From contig CAMLKK010000002.1 of assembly GCA_946480715.1 (NCBI GenBank), positions 1-64,000 on the forward strand: DNA of 64,000 bases, read 5' to 3'. The notes beneath the pieces are model-generated. The model saw only the letters and a program-made list of their open reading frames with translations, had not been told where the DNA came from and made no database searches. Made by a program: the position numbers and the translations under genes. Positions 42,494 through 50,753 of the stretch are shown here, in pieces. The number at the start of each line of letters is the position of its first letter. Position 1 is the stretch's first letter. This stretch comes from an uncultured Bacteriovorax sp. (lineage in GTDB: Bacteria > Bdellovibrionota > Bacteriovoracia > Bacteriovoracales > Bacteriovoracaceae).

Positions 42494-43006
42494 ATGACAT
42501 TGAAATTTAGAACTGCAAAATTTAGTGATGCTCAAAAACTTTCTCGCTTAGTTAATTCTGCCTACAGAGGTGAATCATCGAAAGAAGGTTGGACAACTGA
42601 AGCTGATCTTCTCGATGGCCTGCGAATAAACACTTCAATAATCAAAAAAATGATTAACGATCATCGAATCGAAATTATTTTAGATGATCAAAACGAAATT
42701 ACTGGTTGTGTCTATCTTGAAGAACAAAGCGATACTTTCTACCTGGGTATGCTCACCGTTAAACCAAAAATTCAAACACAAGGCTTAGGCAAAGCACTAC
42801 TTTCTCATGCTGAAACTCTGGCCAAAACCAAAAATATTAAACGTATTAAGATGACAGTAATCGAAGGTCGAGAAGAACTTATTGCCTTTTACGAAAGACG
42901 AGGATTTAAGTTCACAGGAAAATTTGAGCCATTCCCTACAGATCCAGTGTTCGGTATCACCAAAAAGGGGCCAATTAGATTTAAAGAATTCGAAAAAATA
43001 TTATAG
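42494..43006 (+). CDS. GNAT family N-acetyltransferase
   Basis: 170 residues with GNAT fold: FRTAKFSDAQKLSRL at the start, the acetyl-CoA loop LTVKPKIQTQGLGKALLSHAE near residue 95, and FYERRGFKFTGKFEPFP at the C-terminus. Substrate unknown. The only Shine-Dalgarno lies in the terminator hairpin just upstream, so its expression may depend on the hairpin being unwound. Confidence 0.88.
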   Translation: MTLKFRTAKFSDAQKLSRLVNSAYRGESSKEGWTTEADLLDGLRINTSIIKKMINDHRIEIILDDQNEITGCVYLEEQSDTFYLGMLTVKPKIQTQGLGKALLSHAETLAKTKNIKRIKMTVIEGREELIAFYERRGFKFTGKFEPFPTDPVFGITKKGPIRFKEFEKIL

Positions 43007-43028
43007 GCCACTTTCGTGGCCTTTTTTA
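43006..43028. terminator. Rho-independent terminator between convergent genes
   Basis: GGCCAC, TTTC, GTGGCC, then TTTTTT. It serves the GNAT gene; it also overlaps the end of the small minus-strand gene. Confidence 0.85.
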
Positions 43029-43208
43029 TTTTGTATAAGTTTTATTAGGAACAGATTTGTCCTGGCTGTGTTCGATTTTATCGCCAGCATCATATACTTT
43101 TCTACCTAAGTTTTCTGCACCAGCATCAGCAATTTTTTCACCAGCTCGTTCTACGGCATCACCCGTCTTGCGTACAAATCCTTCTTTATTATTCGTAAGA
43201 TTGGCCAT
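43026..43208 (-). CDS. 60-residue hydrophilic protein
   Basis: Begins MANLTNNKEGFVRKTGDAVERAG with GGAGG upstream (an ATG 39 bases further up is less likely). It is Lys/Glu/Asp-rich and probably a helix, reminiscent of CsbD-type or stress-induced small proteins, but not clearly a member. It ends inside the terminator region. Confidence 0.65.
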   Translation of the reverse strand: MANLTNNKEGFVRKTGDAVERAGEKIADAGAENLGRKVYDAGDKIEHSQDKSVPNKTYTK

Positions 43209-43335
43209 AAAGCCTCCATGGTATATGTTTTTATGTCCTGTATACATACATTCAATAACGAGACCAATTAAGTAGACGCATCAGATGCGGTTGAACAAGA
43301 CCCAAATATTGCAATCAAAATTGTGGAGGTTTTTT

Positions 43336-43734
43336 ATGAACTTTGAATCACCGATAATTCCCAATGATCGCACTCGCAATATGACTCCTCATTCAATTAA
43401 TGAGCGTCTTGACCGAAAGACTCATGAACGAGTTCAAATGATTGAACGGATGGGCGCTGATGCCGCTTGGAAGCGACTGGAAGAGCTTGACCGTGAATGG
43501 GATATTGATCGAGCGCTCATGGTTCTTTTTTCAACGACAGTCTTTGCACAACTGATTAAAGCGAAGAAGAATCGTCAATGGCTTTGGGGACCACTCATTC
43601 AATCACCGTTGTTTTTTATGCACTCAATGATTGGTTGGTGTCCGCCAGTTAGTCTTCTCCGGCCTTTGGGTTTTAGAACATCAAAAGAGATACAAGCGGA
43701 ACGTGAAGCAATTCTTCGCTATTTGGCCCACTAA
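43336..43734 (+). CDS. Small protein with DUF2892-like membrane region
   Basis: 132 residues from ATG 43336 with GGAGG 6 bases upstream. The N-terminal 55 residues are polar; residues 60-115 carry two hydrophobic stretches with a CPP motif between (GWCPPVSLLRPLGF), which is characteristic of DUF2892/YgaP inner-membrane segments. Its last 4 bases overlap the PqiA-like gene on the other strand. Function unknown. Confidence 0.7.
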   Translation: MNFESPIIPNDRTRNMTPHSINERLDRKTHERVQMIERMGADAAWKRLEELDREWDIDRALMVLFSTTVFAQLIKAKKNRQWLWGPLIQSPLFFMHSMIGWCPPVSLLRPLGFRTSKEIQAEREAILRYLAH

Positions 43735-44981
43735 GTGTTTTTTCTCTTTATGAGGCTTGTGAGATAAAGCGATAGTAGTGCATAAGTCAGAAAGAGGTAA
43801 TACCCCGGTTGTAATGATGTTCCATTAGTGGTCATAATGGTTAATTCAGGAGTAGCTGTCCTTAAACTGGCGAGCTGTGAATTGATGACTCCATTGAATC
43901 CAATATATGCCATGAAGATGGCGATAACCATGACATCGGCCATAGACCATTTGCCAGATTTTAAAACGAAAAATTTAATGTACTTATTTCTTCGTAATTT
44001 TTCATTGAGATAGTAGAGAATTGAAGATGTGAGTTTACTGAGTGGAAATATAATGCTGAAGATAACTAAGAGAACACCAACCACATTCATTTCAAAATCT
44101 TTATGTTTGATCATCAACATAAAAACATCAATGATGCTTTTACTCTGAAAGAACAGAACTTGATCTTCAAACTGCACGGGATTATTCATTAAGACAAATG
44201 ACATTTTGGAAATACGCGCCTCTAAATCAATCATTGGAGTGAGGACGCCTGTCGAAAGGAGAGTAAGGAGATAAACGACTAGACAGGTAAATTCAAATCG
44301 ATTGAGAGGTTTTTTGCGCATGAACAGATAGAAAAATGGAAGAAAGGTCAGAGTGAACAATATCAGGGAGAAAAGTGCAACACGGTCGTAATTAGATGAT
44401 ATTTTCAATGCGAGTTTAATGCGTGCTTCATCTACATTTTTGGAATTCGTTTTTGCAAGAATGGCGTTTACCTTTGATAAATCCTGGGTATCGTAGGAAT
44501 GTTTTAAGTAATAAACGATTTTATCTTTTAATATTTTTTTAACTTTGCCTTTTAATTTTGGTTTTTTCATTTCCAGAATGATGGCATCGGCATAACCAGG
44601 AACACCTTTTTTAACATTGTCCAAACTTACAAACGTATTTATTAATCTTTGTTTTGCCCACCCTTTAAGCGAACCTTTATTACTTTCTTTCACACGTTCG
44701 TAAACTTTATCGATGAGAACATTGAGTTGAGATTCAATCGCAGGTTTAAGTTGTTTTTGCTGATTGGTCGTTAGATCAAGTTTGTCGATTTCCTCAATGA
44801 CAATTTCAGTAATCTGTCCTTTCCAGGTGTCAACACTGAAGAGTCCGTACCTGATATGATTAAGCTCAGCAATATCGACTTTATTTTTTTGATTGTCCTT
44901 TGCAAGAACTATGATCTGTTCTGAAAGAATGACAGAAATAATGACAATAGCAGCGAGGATTAAATTGAAGAACTTCTTCAT
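43731..44981 (-). CDS. PqiA-like membrane protein with a long N-terminal domain
   Basis: 416 residues. After an N-terminal helix, about 170 helical residues are extracytoplasmic; the C-terminal 210 residues have four membrane helices and the PqiA hallmark block SGKWSMADVMVIAIFMAYIG. PqiA works with MCE proteins in lipid transfer; here the mlaEFD-like operon lies 2 kb away, suggesting a related role, but no PqiB is adjacent. The family usually has two PqiA domains; this has one plus the unusual N-terminal domain. Confidence 0.8.
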   Translation of the reverse strand: MKKFFNLILAAIVIISVILSEQIIVLAKDNQKNKVDIAELNHIRYGLFSVDTWKGQITEIVIEEIDKLDLTTNQQKQLKPAIESQLNVLIDKVYERVKESNKGSLKGWAKQRLINTFVSLDNVKKGVPGYADAIILEMKKPKLKGKVKKILKDKIVYYLKHSYDTQDLSKVNAILAKTNSKNVDEARIKLALKISSNYDRVALFSLILFTLTFLPFFYLFMRKKPLNRFEFTCLVVYLLTLLSTGVLTPMIDLEARISKMSFVLMNNPVQFEDQVLFFQSKSIIDVFMLMIKHKDFEMNVVGVLLVIFSIIFPLSKLTSSILYYLNEKLRRNKYIKFFVLKSGKWSMADVMVIAIFMAYIGFNGVINSQLASLRTATPELTIMTTNGTSLQPGYYLFLTYALLSLYLTSLIKRKNT

Positions 44982-45047
44982 GACTTATTTTCTTTAATGC
45001 TTAGTCTATTGAAAAGACTGCTCGCGCTTACACATTATGGAACAATG

Positions 45048-45809
45048 ATGAAAACACTTACATTTCTCATCTTTTTATTCTCCATCCTCTCAATGAGCAG
45101 TTTGTCAAAAGCAGAACAATTTACAATTGGAGTTGAGAAGATAAATTATTTTCCTTTTTTCCAAATGGAGAATAAAGAAATGAAGTTGAGTTTCTTCAAA
45201 GAAGTCATGGATTCCTATGGAAGTCAGAAAGGCCATACTTTTAAATATGTAGAGTATCCACTAAGCGAATTAACAAAAGCACTATGGGAAGGAAAAATAG
45301 ATTTTCGCTATCCGGATAATCCGGCCTGGCTTACAGGTGGCGTTCTTAAAGATAATATTTTTTATTCAGTTGATGTAGTGACTTTTATAGAAGGACTGAT
45401 GGTGACCTCAGCGCGATCTGGTACCTCGATTGATACTATACGTTCGATTGGAACCATAAAAGGGTACACGCCCTGGCCTTATGTTGATCGTATAAAGCGC
45501 AAGCTCATTCAACATCGTGAGTTTGAGAATGCTTATTATCTCATAAAAAATGTTTCTGATGGAGCCATCGATGCCGCTTTTATAAATGTGAGTGTAGCAG
45601 AAGCAATATTAAGAGAATCCGATTTAGAAGGCTCACTTATCTTCGCTCGCCATTTGCCATATTTAGAACTGGATTCCACATTATCGACTCGCTTTCATCG
45701 GGCGATCATTCATGACTTCAGCGATTATCTCCTGCGAAGTAGAGGACAACTAGCGGCCCTCAAACAAAAATATCTCATTCAAGATTTGATGGCCTATCCC
45801 TATCGATAA
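45048..45809 (+). CDS. Exported solute-binding-protein-like protein
   Basis: 253 residues with signal peptide (MKTLTFLIFLFSILSMSSLSKA). The mature part has the SBP family 3 layout: FTIGVEKINYFPFFQMENKE, then a central part ending VAEAILRESDLEG, SLIFARHLPYLELDSTLSTR, and closing helices. No permease is adjacent, so it may be a stand-alone binding or sensor protein. Start is the second of two adjacent ATGs. Confidence 0.7.
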   Translation: MKTLTFLIFLFSILSMSSLSKAEQFTIGVEKINYFPFFQMENKEMKLSFFKEVMDSYGSQKGHTFKYVEYPLSELTKALWEGKIDFRYPDNPAWLTGGVLKDNIFYSVDVVTFIEGLMVTSARSGTSIDTIRSIGTIKGYTPWPYVDRIKRKLIQHREFENAYYLIKNVSDGAIDAAFINVSVAEAILRESDLEGSLIFARHLPYLELDSTLSTRFHRAIIHDFSDYLLRSRGQLAALKQKYLIQDLMAYPYR

Positions 45810-45816
45810 AAGTAGA

Positions 45817-47031
45817 ATGGCCTCCATGGAAAATTCAAAAAATAAACAATCACTTCTCATTCTTATCTTAGGATGTTTAACAGCGCTTTCACCTTTTTCT
45901 ATCGATATGTATCTGTCAGCATTTCCTTTGATGGCCAAAGCTCTCAATACAACTGTCTCACAAGTCTCAATGACACTTTCAAGTTATTTTGTGGGTCTTG
46001 CATCCGGACAACTTTTCTATGGTCCTTTGATGGATCGCTTTGGACGTAAAAAACCATTAGCAGCAGGTCTTTCCATTTATATTTTAGCTTCCATTGGATG
46101 TTTACTTTCACCAACAGTTGAAGTCCTTGTTGTCTTAAGATTTATTCAGGCCCTTGGTGGTTGTGCCGCAAGTGTGGCCGCTTTTTCCATGGTTCGTGAT
46201 TTATTCACTCCTACCGAAAGTGCAAAGGTTCTTTCATTATTAATTCTCATTCTTGGAGTGTCTCCGCTATTAGCACCAACAATCGGAGGATTCCTTTCCA
46301 TTCATTTTGGATGGACGTCAGTTTTCATGGCGCTTACTGCTGGATCTACCATTTTACTTTTCGTATCAATGAAATTTCTTCCTGAAACTCACAAGGGTGA
46401 TTCGTCACACGTTCTCCGTGCGGGACCGATTGCCAGAAATTACTGGTCAATTGTTCAGAACAAAAGTTTTCTTACTTACGCAGTATCTGGCGCAATTGCT
46501 TTTTCGGGTCTCTTTGTTTATCTCGCAGCTTCTCCAATTATATTCATGGATGTGTTCAAGGTTTCAGAACAAGTCTATGGCTGGATTTTTGCGTTTATCG
46601 CGATGGGATTAGTAGGGATGAGCCAGATGAATGTTGTGCTTTTGAAGAAATTCCGAAATGCTCAAATCATGGGGGGAGCTCTCATCATGATTGTGTTAAT
46701 TAGTCTTTTCTTCTTCGTGTCTGCTTACAATGAGTGGGCAACGATGATTACTGTTGTGCTCACGATGTTTTTGCTTCTTTCTTGTTTTGGACTTTCTAAT
46801 CCCAATGCCCAAGCGCTTGCCATGGAACCTTTTGGAAAAAATGCGGGGAGTGCCGCTGCTATGATTGGATTTGTACAAATGGGAATTGGCGCTATAGCTT
46901 CAGTGTGTGTAGGGCTACTAAAAGCGCAACAACTGCTGCCGATCTCAACTATTTTTGTGATTACTTCATCGCTCGCAGCGACTGTCTTCTTTGCAGGAAA
47001 TTCGGTAATTCAAAAAGCTAAACTTTCTTGA
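45817..47031 (+). CDS. Bcr/CflA family MFS drug exporter
   Basis: 404 residues with twelve membrane helices. DHA1 family markers: SPFSIDMYLSAFP in helix 1, the loop FYGPLMDRFGRKKPLAAGL between helices 2 and 3, and APTIGGFL in helix 5. Members export chloramphenicol, bicyclomycin or sulphonamides using proton motive force. It starts 8 bases after the previous gene. Its end overlaps the Rrf2-gene end by 14 bases. Confidence 0.92.
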   Translation: MASMENSKNKQSLLILILGCLTALSPFSIDMYLSAFPLMAKALNTTVSQVSMTLSSYFVGLASGQLFYGPLMDRFGRKKPLAAGLSIYILASIGCLLSPTVEVLVVLRFIQALGGCAASVAAFSMVRDLFTPTESAKVLSLLILILGVSPLLAPTIGGFLSIHFGWTSVFMALTAGSTILLFVSMKFLPETHKGDSSHVLRAGPIARNYWSIVQNKSFLTYAVSGAIAFSGLFVYLAASPIIFMDVFKVSEQVYGWIFAFIAMGLVGMSQMNVVLLKKFRNAQIMGGALIMIVLISLFFFVSAYNEWATMITVVLTMFLLLSCFGLSNPNAQALAMEPFGKNAGSAAAMIGFVQMGIGAIASVCVGLLKAQQLLPISTIFVITSSLAATVFFAGNSVIQKAKLS

Positions 47032-47428
47032 GTAAATCCTGAAGTGATTTTTTCGCCAGAAAGCTTTGAGTTGAATGTTCTATTCCACAGACGATTTCTT
47101 CCAGAACATCATTGATTCCGCAACTCACTTTACAATGTTTCGTCACAGGTTTGTTGTGAATATTCACCAGACGTTTTTCATTTGTAGAGGCGACATAAAT
47201 ATCTTTTAAAGAGATTTCGTTAGCAGGTCTTGCGAGCTGAATACCACCGCCTTTACCTCTAAAACTAACGAGAAGTTCGGCCTCAACTAAACGTGAGACA
47301 ACTTTACGTATAAAAGTAGGATTTGTTTGAAGGACTGCGGCCAGTAACTCAGAGTTTACCATCTCGTCCTTGTGATGGGCGGCGGTCATCATAATCTGTA
47401 CTGAAACGGAAAAGCGTGTGTCGATCAT
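47018..47428 (-). CDS. Rrf2 family transcriptional regulator
   Basis: 136 residues with Rrf2 wing-helix features: RFSVSVQIMMTAAHHKDE, FIRKVVSRLVEAELLVSFRGKGGG and the C-terminal Cys region KHCKVSCGINDVLEEIVC. The Cys spacing (C-x3-C-x10-C) differs from Fe-S members such as NsrR and is closer to YwnA-type regulators. It is divergent from the tRNA/Old-Yellow-Enzyme side; a strong dyad (47505-47531) there is its likely site. Confidence 0.88.
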   Translation of the reverse strand: MIDTRFSVSVQIMMTAAHHKDEMVNSELLAAVLQTNPTFIRKVVSRLVEAELLVSFRGKGGGIQLARPANEISLKDIYVASTNEKRLVNIHNKPVTKHCKVSCGINDVLEEIVCGIEHSTQSFLAKKSLQDLLKKV

Positions 47429-47504
47429 GTATTGATAATACCACAGTTTTCACATTTTTTTATTAAAATGTGCTTTTTATTGTTGCATTTAATTCCGACC
47501 AGGA

Positions 47505-47531
47505 TTAATGTATCAATCACGGATACATTAA
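47505..47531. promoter_or_regulatory. 10-base inverted repeat, probable Rrf2 operator
   Basis: TTAATGTATC, AATCACG, GATACATTAA. ATGTAT/ATACAT half-sites resemble known Rrf2-family operators. It lies 77 bases before the Rrf2 start and 7 bases before the tRNA, so it could govern both directions. Confidence 0.65.
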
Positions 47532-47537
47532 AAATAT

Positions 47538-47616
47538 GGAGATGTGCCCGAGTGTTTAAAGGCAACAGATTGCAACCCTGTTGATATCGGTGGTTAAAAT
47601 CCATCCATCTCCTCCA
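47538..47616 (+). tRNA. tRNA-Cys (GCA), divergent
   Basis: The acceptor stem GGAGATG/CATCTCC is perfect, discriminator T and encoded CCA follow, and the anticodon loop TTGCAAC gives GCA. Other parts are atypical: C10-C25 mismatch leaves a two-pair D-stem, position 19 is T rather than G while position 56 is A rather than C, A31-C39 do not pair, and the variable loop is 7 bases. The 19-56 change is a swap of one Watson-Crick pair for another. It may be a working divergent tRNA or a decaying copy. Confidence 0.8.
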
Positions 47617-47655
47617 TGTGCCGCGGGAGCGGCCTATCACCACTAGGAAAAAGGT

Positions 47656-48708
47656 ATGTCTAAATTATTTACTCCAGTCAAACTCGGCGCACTTGAATTA
47701 CAAAACAGATTGGTTATGGCACCACTAACACGCTCTCGTGCAGCCAACCCAGGACGCATACCAAACGATCTGATGGCCGAATACTACGAGCAAAGAGCAA
47801 CTGCTGGACTAATTATCACTGAAGCAACAGCAGTCGATCCTATGGGAGTAGGTTACGCGAATACACCGGGAATTTGGTCTAAGGAACAAGTCGAAGGCTG
47901 GAAAAAAATTACAAAAAAAGTTCACGCTAAAAACGGACTTATCATTATGCAACTTTGGCATGTCGGAAGAATTTCCGATCCCATCTTCTTAAATGGCGAG
48001 CTTCCGGTAGCGCCTTCAGCTATTAAGCCAGCGGGGCACGTTTCACTTGTTCGTCCTCAGAAAGAATATGTGACCCCAAGAGAATTACGAACAGACGAAA
48101 TCCCTGCAATCGTCGAAGCGTATCGAAGAGGAGCGCAAAATGCAAAAGACGCTGGTTTCGATGGAGTTGAAATTCATGGGGCCAATGGATATCTGTTGGA
48201 TCAATTTCTTCATGACAGTACAAATAAAAGAACGGATCAATACGGTGGCAATATTGAAAACCGCGCACGTCTATTACTTGAAGTGACGGATGCAGTTATT
48301 AGTGTGTGGGGTGCAGATAGAGTAGGAATGCACTTATCACCACGAGGAGATTCACATGACCTTTCTGATTCAAATGCTCTCGCTCTTTACAGCTATGTTG
48401 CTTCTGAGCTTGGCAAAAGAAAAATCGCTTTCATTTTCACCCGTGAGTATCAGGGCGAGGACGGCATTAGCCAGGAAATAAAAAAACAATTCGGTGGTGC
48501 TCTCATTGCCAACGAAAAACTTACGAAAGAATCAGCAGACCAATTACTGAATGAAGGTAAAGCAGAAGCCGTTTCGTTTGGAGTTCCTTTTATTTCAAAC
48601 CCTGATCTAGTAAAAAGATTTGCTGAAGGCAAGCCGCTTAATGAAACCAATTTCAATACCATCTATGCTGAAGGTGGAACTGGTTATACGGACTACCCGA
48701 CCATCTAG
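47656..48708 (+). CDS. nemA: Old Yellow Enzyme-type alkene reductase
   Basis: 350 residues of the FMN-dependent OYE family (NemA/xenobiotic reductase B). Features: LFTPVKLGALELQNRLVMAP, TEATAVDPMGVGYANTPGIW, IMQLWHVGRISDP, AGFDGVEIHGANGYLLDQFL with the His-Asn pair, and a C-terminal FMN-phosphate block (FGVPFISNPDLVKRF). It reduces activated double bonds, N-ethylmaleimide or nitroesters. Probably under Rrf2 control via the dyad at 47505. Confidence 0.92.
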   Translation: MSKLFTPVKLGALELQNRLVMAPLTRSRAANPGRIPNDLMAEYYEQRATAGLIITEATAVDPMGVGYANTPGIWSKEQVEGWKKITKKVHAKNGLIIMQLWHVGRISDPIFLNGELPVAPSAIKPAGHVSLVRPQKEYVTPRELRTDEIPAIVEAYRRGAQNAKDAGFDGVEIHGANGYLLDQFLHDSTNKRTDQYGGNIENRARLLLEVTDAVISVWGADRVGMHLSPRGDSHDLSDSNALALYSYVASELGKRKIAFIFTREYQGEDGISQEIKKQFGGALIANEKLTKESADQLLNEGKAEAVSFGVPFISNPDLVKRFAEGKPLNETNFNTIYAEGGTGYTDYPTI

Positions 48709-48742
48709 GTCGTTTTATATATCTCTCGCTTACCCCTAAATT

Positions 48743-48779
48743 TTTCACCTACTAGACCGATAGAGTTTAGTAGGTGAAA
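48743..48779 (+). promoter_or_regulatory. 12-base perfect hairpin masking ribosome-binding site
   Basis: TTTCACCTACTA, 13-base loop, TAGTAGGTGAAA. The second arm contains AGGTG, the only Shine-Dalgarno of the gene whose ATG begins two bases later at 48781. This is the longest such stem in the window. Confidence 0.65.
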
Positions 48780-48780
48780 T

Positions 48781-49071
48781 ATGAAAAAATCTTTTAAAGT
48801 AATAAACTTTATCCTCCTTCTGTTATGTTTTGTTGAAACAAGTTTTGCAGCAACTGAGGAAGAGAAACTCGAAGCATCTGCTTATCAAGAGCTGACTGCT
48901 GGTTTGTCCCCGGAAATGCGCAAGCAGGTGATAGCAGAGCTGGAAGCCAGTAAGCAAGATATGGCGGATTTTCAGAAAACTAAACTCATCAAAAAATCTA
49001 TGAAAGAAGACATCACAAAAGATGATGAGTTAATGTTTCAAACTGTTTTAAAAAATGTTTCTAACCAATGA
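48781..49071 (+). CDS. Small exported helical protein
   Basis: 96 residues with signal peptide (MKKSFKVINFILLLLCFVETSFA, cut after SFA). The mature part of 73 residues is charged and helical. It overlaps the esterase lipoprotein gene by ATGA and thus controls or accompanies it. Ribosome-binding site is inside a 12-base hairpin. No family recognised. Confidence 0.7.
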   Translation: MKKSFKVINFILLLLCFVETSFAATEEEKLEASAYQELTAGLSPEMRKQVIAELEASKQDMADFQKTKLIKKSMKEDITKDDELMFQTVLKNVSNQ

Positions 49072-50081
49072 AGAGCATTTTAATAATTTCTCTTGTCATG
49101 CTTGTCTCATGTGCAACGGCTGAGTCTGAAGAAAAAACACTTCGTGAAAGAATCCGCGCTAAAGTGAAAGATAGACTCATGCAAAGAATGGAAAATAAAC
49201 CTGCTCCAGAAACAACGACAATTAGTTCAGCTCCAGGAACTTATACTTTGTCACTTATTCATAATGGTCTGGAACGTTTTTACATTCTTCACATTCCCAA
49301 AAATTATCAAGCCAATAAACCATCACCTCTCCTTGTGGCCATGCACGGAGGAGGCGGGAGTATGGATTATCAAGCCGACGATTCAAAGTATAAGCTGATC
49401 AGCAAATCGGAAGAAGCTGGATTTATCGCTCTTTTTCCCAATGGAACAAGCAAATTTAAATCCGGAAAATTTGCAACCTGGAATGCAGGGAAATGTTGTG
49501 GGTACGCAAGAGATGAAAAGATTGATGATGTAGGATTTATTCGCGAATTGATTCAGAAAACAAAATCTCAATTGATGATTGATGAAAGAAAAATTTTCGC
49601 CACTGGTATGTCTAATGGCGGAATGATGACATATCGACTCGCCTGCGAGATGAGTGATGTTTTTACAGCGATGGCGCCGGTTGCAGGCACTGACAATACT
49701 CAAGATTGTAAACCACAGCGCCCCATTTCTCTTTTGCACATACACGCTCAAAACGATGATCATGTTCTTTTCAATGGTGGAATTGGAAAAGGTGCAAACG
49801 AAGATAAGTCAGCAATCACCAATTTCAATTCAGTTCCCAATTCAATTAGTAGGTGGGTTCAGTTAAATAATTGTCTACCAACACCTAAGCGTGTTTTAGA
49901 AAAAGCTGGAGCTTATTGTGAGGTGTATAGGGGATGCAAGAATGATGTCTCAGTAAAATTATGTGTAACAGAAACTGGAGGCCACTCATGGCCTGGTGGA
50001 CACAAACCTCGAGGCGAAAAACCTTCAAGCGCAATTTCGGCCAATGATATGATGTGGGACTTTTTCAATTCACAAAAATAA
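49068..50081 (+). CDS. PHB-depolymerase/LpqC-type esterase lipoprotein
   Basis: 337 residues with a lipoprotein signal (MKSILIISLVMLVSC). Alpha/beta-hydrolase of the esterase PHB-depolymerase family: oxyanion region AMHGGGGSMDYQ, nucleophile elbow GMSNGGMMTY, the conserved HIHAQNDDHV with the catalytic Asp, and His in ETGGHSWPGG. It likely cleaves feruloyl, acyl or polyester substrates at the outer membrane. Several Cys suggest disulphides. Coupled to the small exported protein upstream. Confidence 0.88.
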   Translation: MKSILIISLVMLVSCATAESEEKTLRERIRAKVKDRLMQRMENKPAPETTTISSAPGTYTLSLIHNGLERFYILHIPKNYQANKPSPLLVAMHGGGGSMDYQADDSKYKLISKSEEAGFIALFPNGTSKFKSGKFATWNAGKCCGYARDEKIDDVGFIRELIQKTKSQLMIDERKIFATGMSNGGMMTYRLACEMSDVFTAMAPVAGTDNTQDCKPQRPISLLHIHAQNDDHVLFNGGIGKGANEDKSAITNFNSVPNSISRWVQLNNCLPTPKRVLEKAGAYCEVYRGCKNDVSVKLCVTETGGHSWPGGHKPRGEKPSSAISANDMMWDFFNSQK

Positions 50082-50106
50082 AAGGCTGCCATGAAGGCAG
50101 CCTTTT
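50081..50106. terminator. Rho-independent terminator, bidirectional
   Basis: AAAGGCTGCC, ATGAA, GGCAGCCTTT: ten perfect pairs between convergent genes. Confidence 0.9.
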
Positions 50107-50112
50107 AAATCA

Positions 50113-50469
50113 TTATTCCATTTCGCACTTTAAAACTTTCGCCGTGTAAACACCCCAGTTTCTAGAACCATGGTCGTACATATCAGCATAGCTAGATTCA
50201 ACAGTTACGATATATTTATCGAAGATGTTTTGATCTATTCTTCTCAATCCAGAAAGAACAAGATTGTAGTTATAGTCTGTAATTCCGTTGTCGACGCGAA
50301 TCGCTTCTGATTCTACTTGAAGCAAAGTGAGGTCACGGAAATATCCACAAGATTCAGTAATTGCTGTTTCAACAACAGCTGCATGACGAGCATCCAATTG
50401 AGAATCGATGATCGCAGCAAAAGATGATTGTGAAGCGATTAAAGCAATAATCATAAATAATTTTTTCAT
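50113..50469 (-). CDS. Small exported protein of unknown function
   Basis: 118 residues with signal peptide (MKKLFMIIALIASQSSFA) and two Cys in the mature part (ESCGYF, LKCEME). Start 50469 is preferred over an ATG 17 codons upstream because AGGAG precedes it by 6 bases. Secondary structure is mixed helix and strand. Not recognised; it may respond to peptide ligands or be an inhibitor. Confidence 0.7.
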   Translation of the reverse strand: MKKLFMIIALIASQSSFAAIIDSQLDARHAAVVETAITESCGYFRDLTLLQVESEAIRVDNGITDYNYNLVLSGLRRIDQNIFDKYIVTVESSYADMYDHGSRNWGVYTAKVLKCEME

Positions 50470-50624
50470 GGGTACTCCTGAGGTTAAGTTTTTTTCAATG
50501 ACGACTTTGTACAGCTTCACGCAAAAAAAGTGAAGACTCTCGTGAAGGTTTTACTGTCAGATTATTGTCAAGATTAGCTTAAAGCATCGGGCGTTGGCCT
50601 TGCAGAAAATTCATTGGAGGTTCT

Positions 50625-50729
50625 ATGGTTGCGAGAAGAAAAAAAGCACTCAAATGTTGGCCCGGATATGAACGCGTACCTGGAACAGAACCAGGAGCTA
50701 AAGGCTCATGCCGTAAAAAGAAGAAATAA
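50625..50729 (+). CDS. 34-residue basic protein with CWPGYERVPGT motif
   Basis: GGAGG is 4 bases before the ATG. The peptide has a basic head (MVARRKKALK), the motif CWPGYERVPGTEPGAKGSC, and a basic tail. Similar short proteins with Cys-x-x-Gly-Tyr-x-x-Val-Pro-Gly-Thr are known from bacterial and phage genomes with no assigned role. Two Cys may pair or bind metal. Confidence 0.65.
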   Translation: MVARRKKALKCWPGYERVPGTEPGAKGSCRKKKK

Positions 50730-50753
50730 CAGTCATTAAGAAAAGAGGATGCC

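Noticed and set aside
47425..47643. Minus-strand ORF over the tRNA region
   Set aside because: It covers the tRNA and the dyad; codon content follows these, with no ribosome-binding site.
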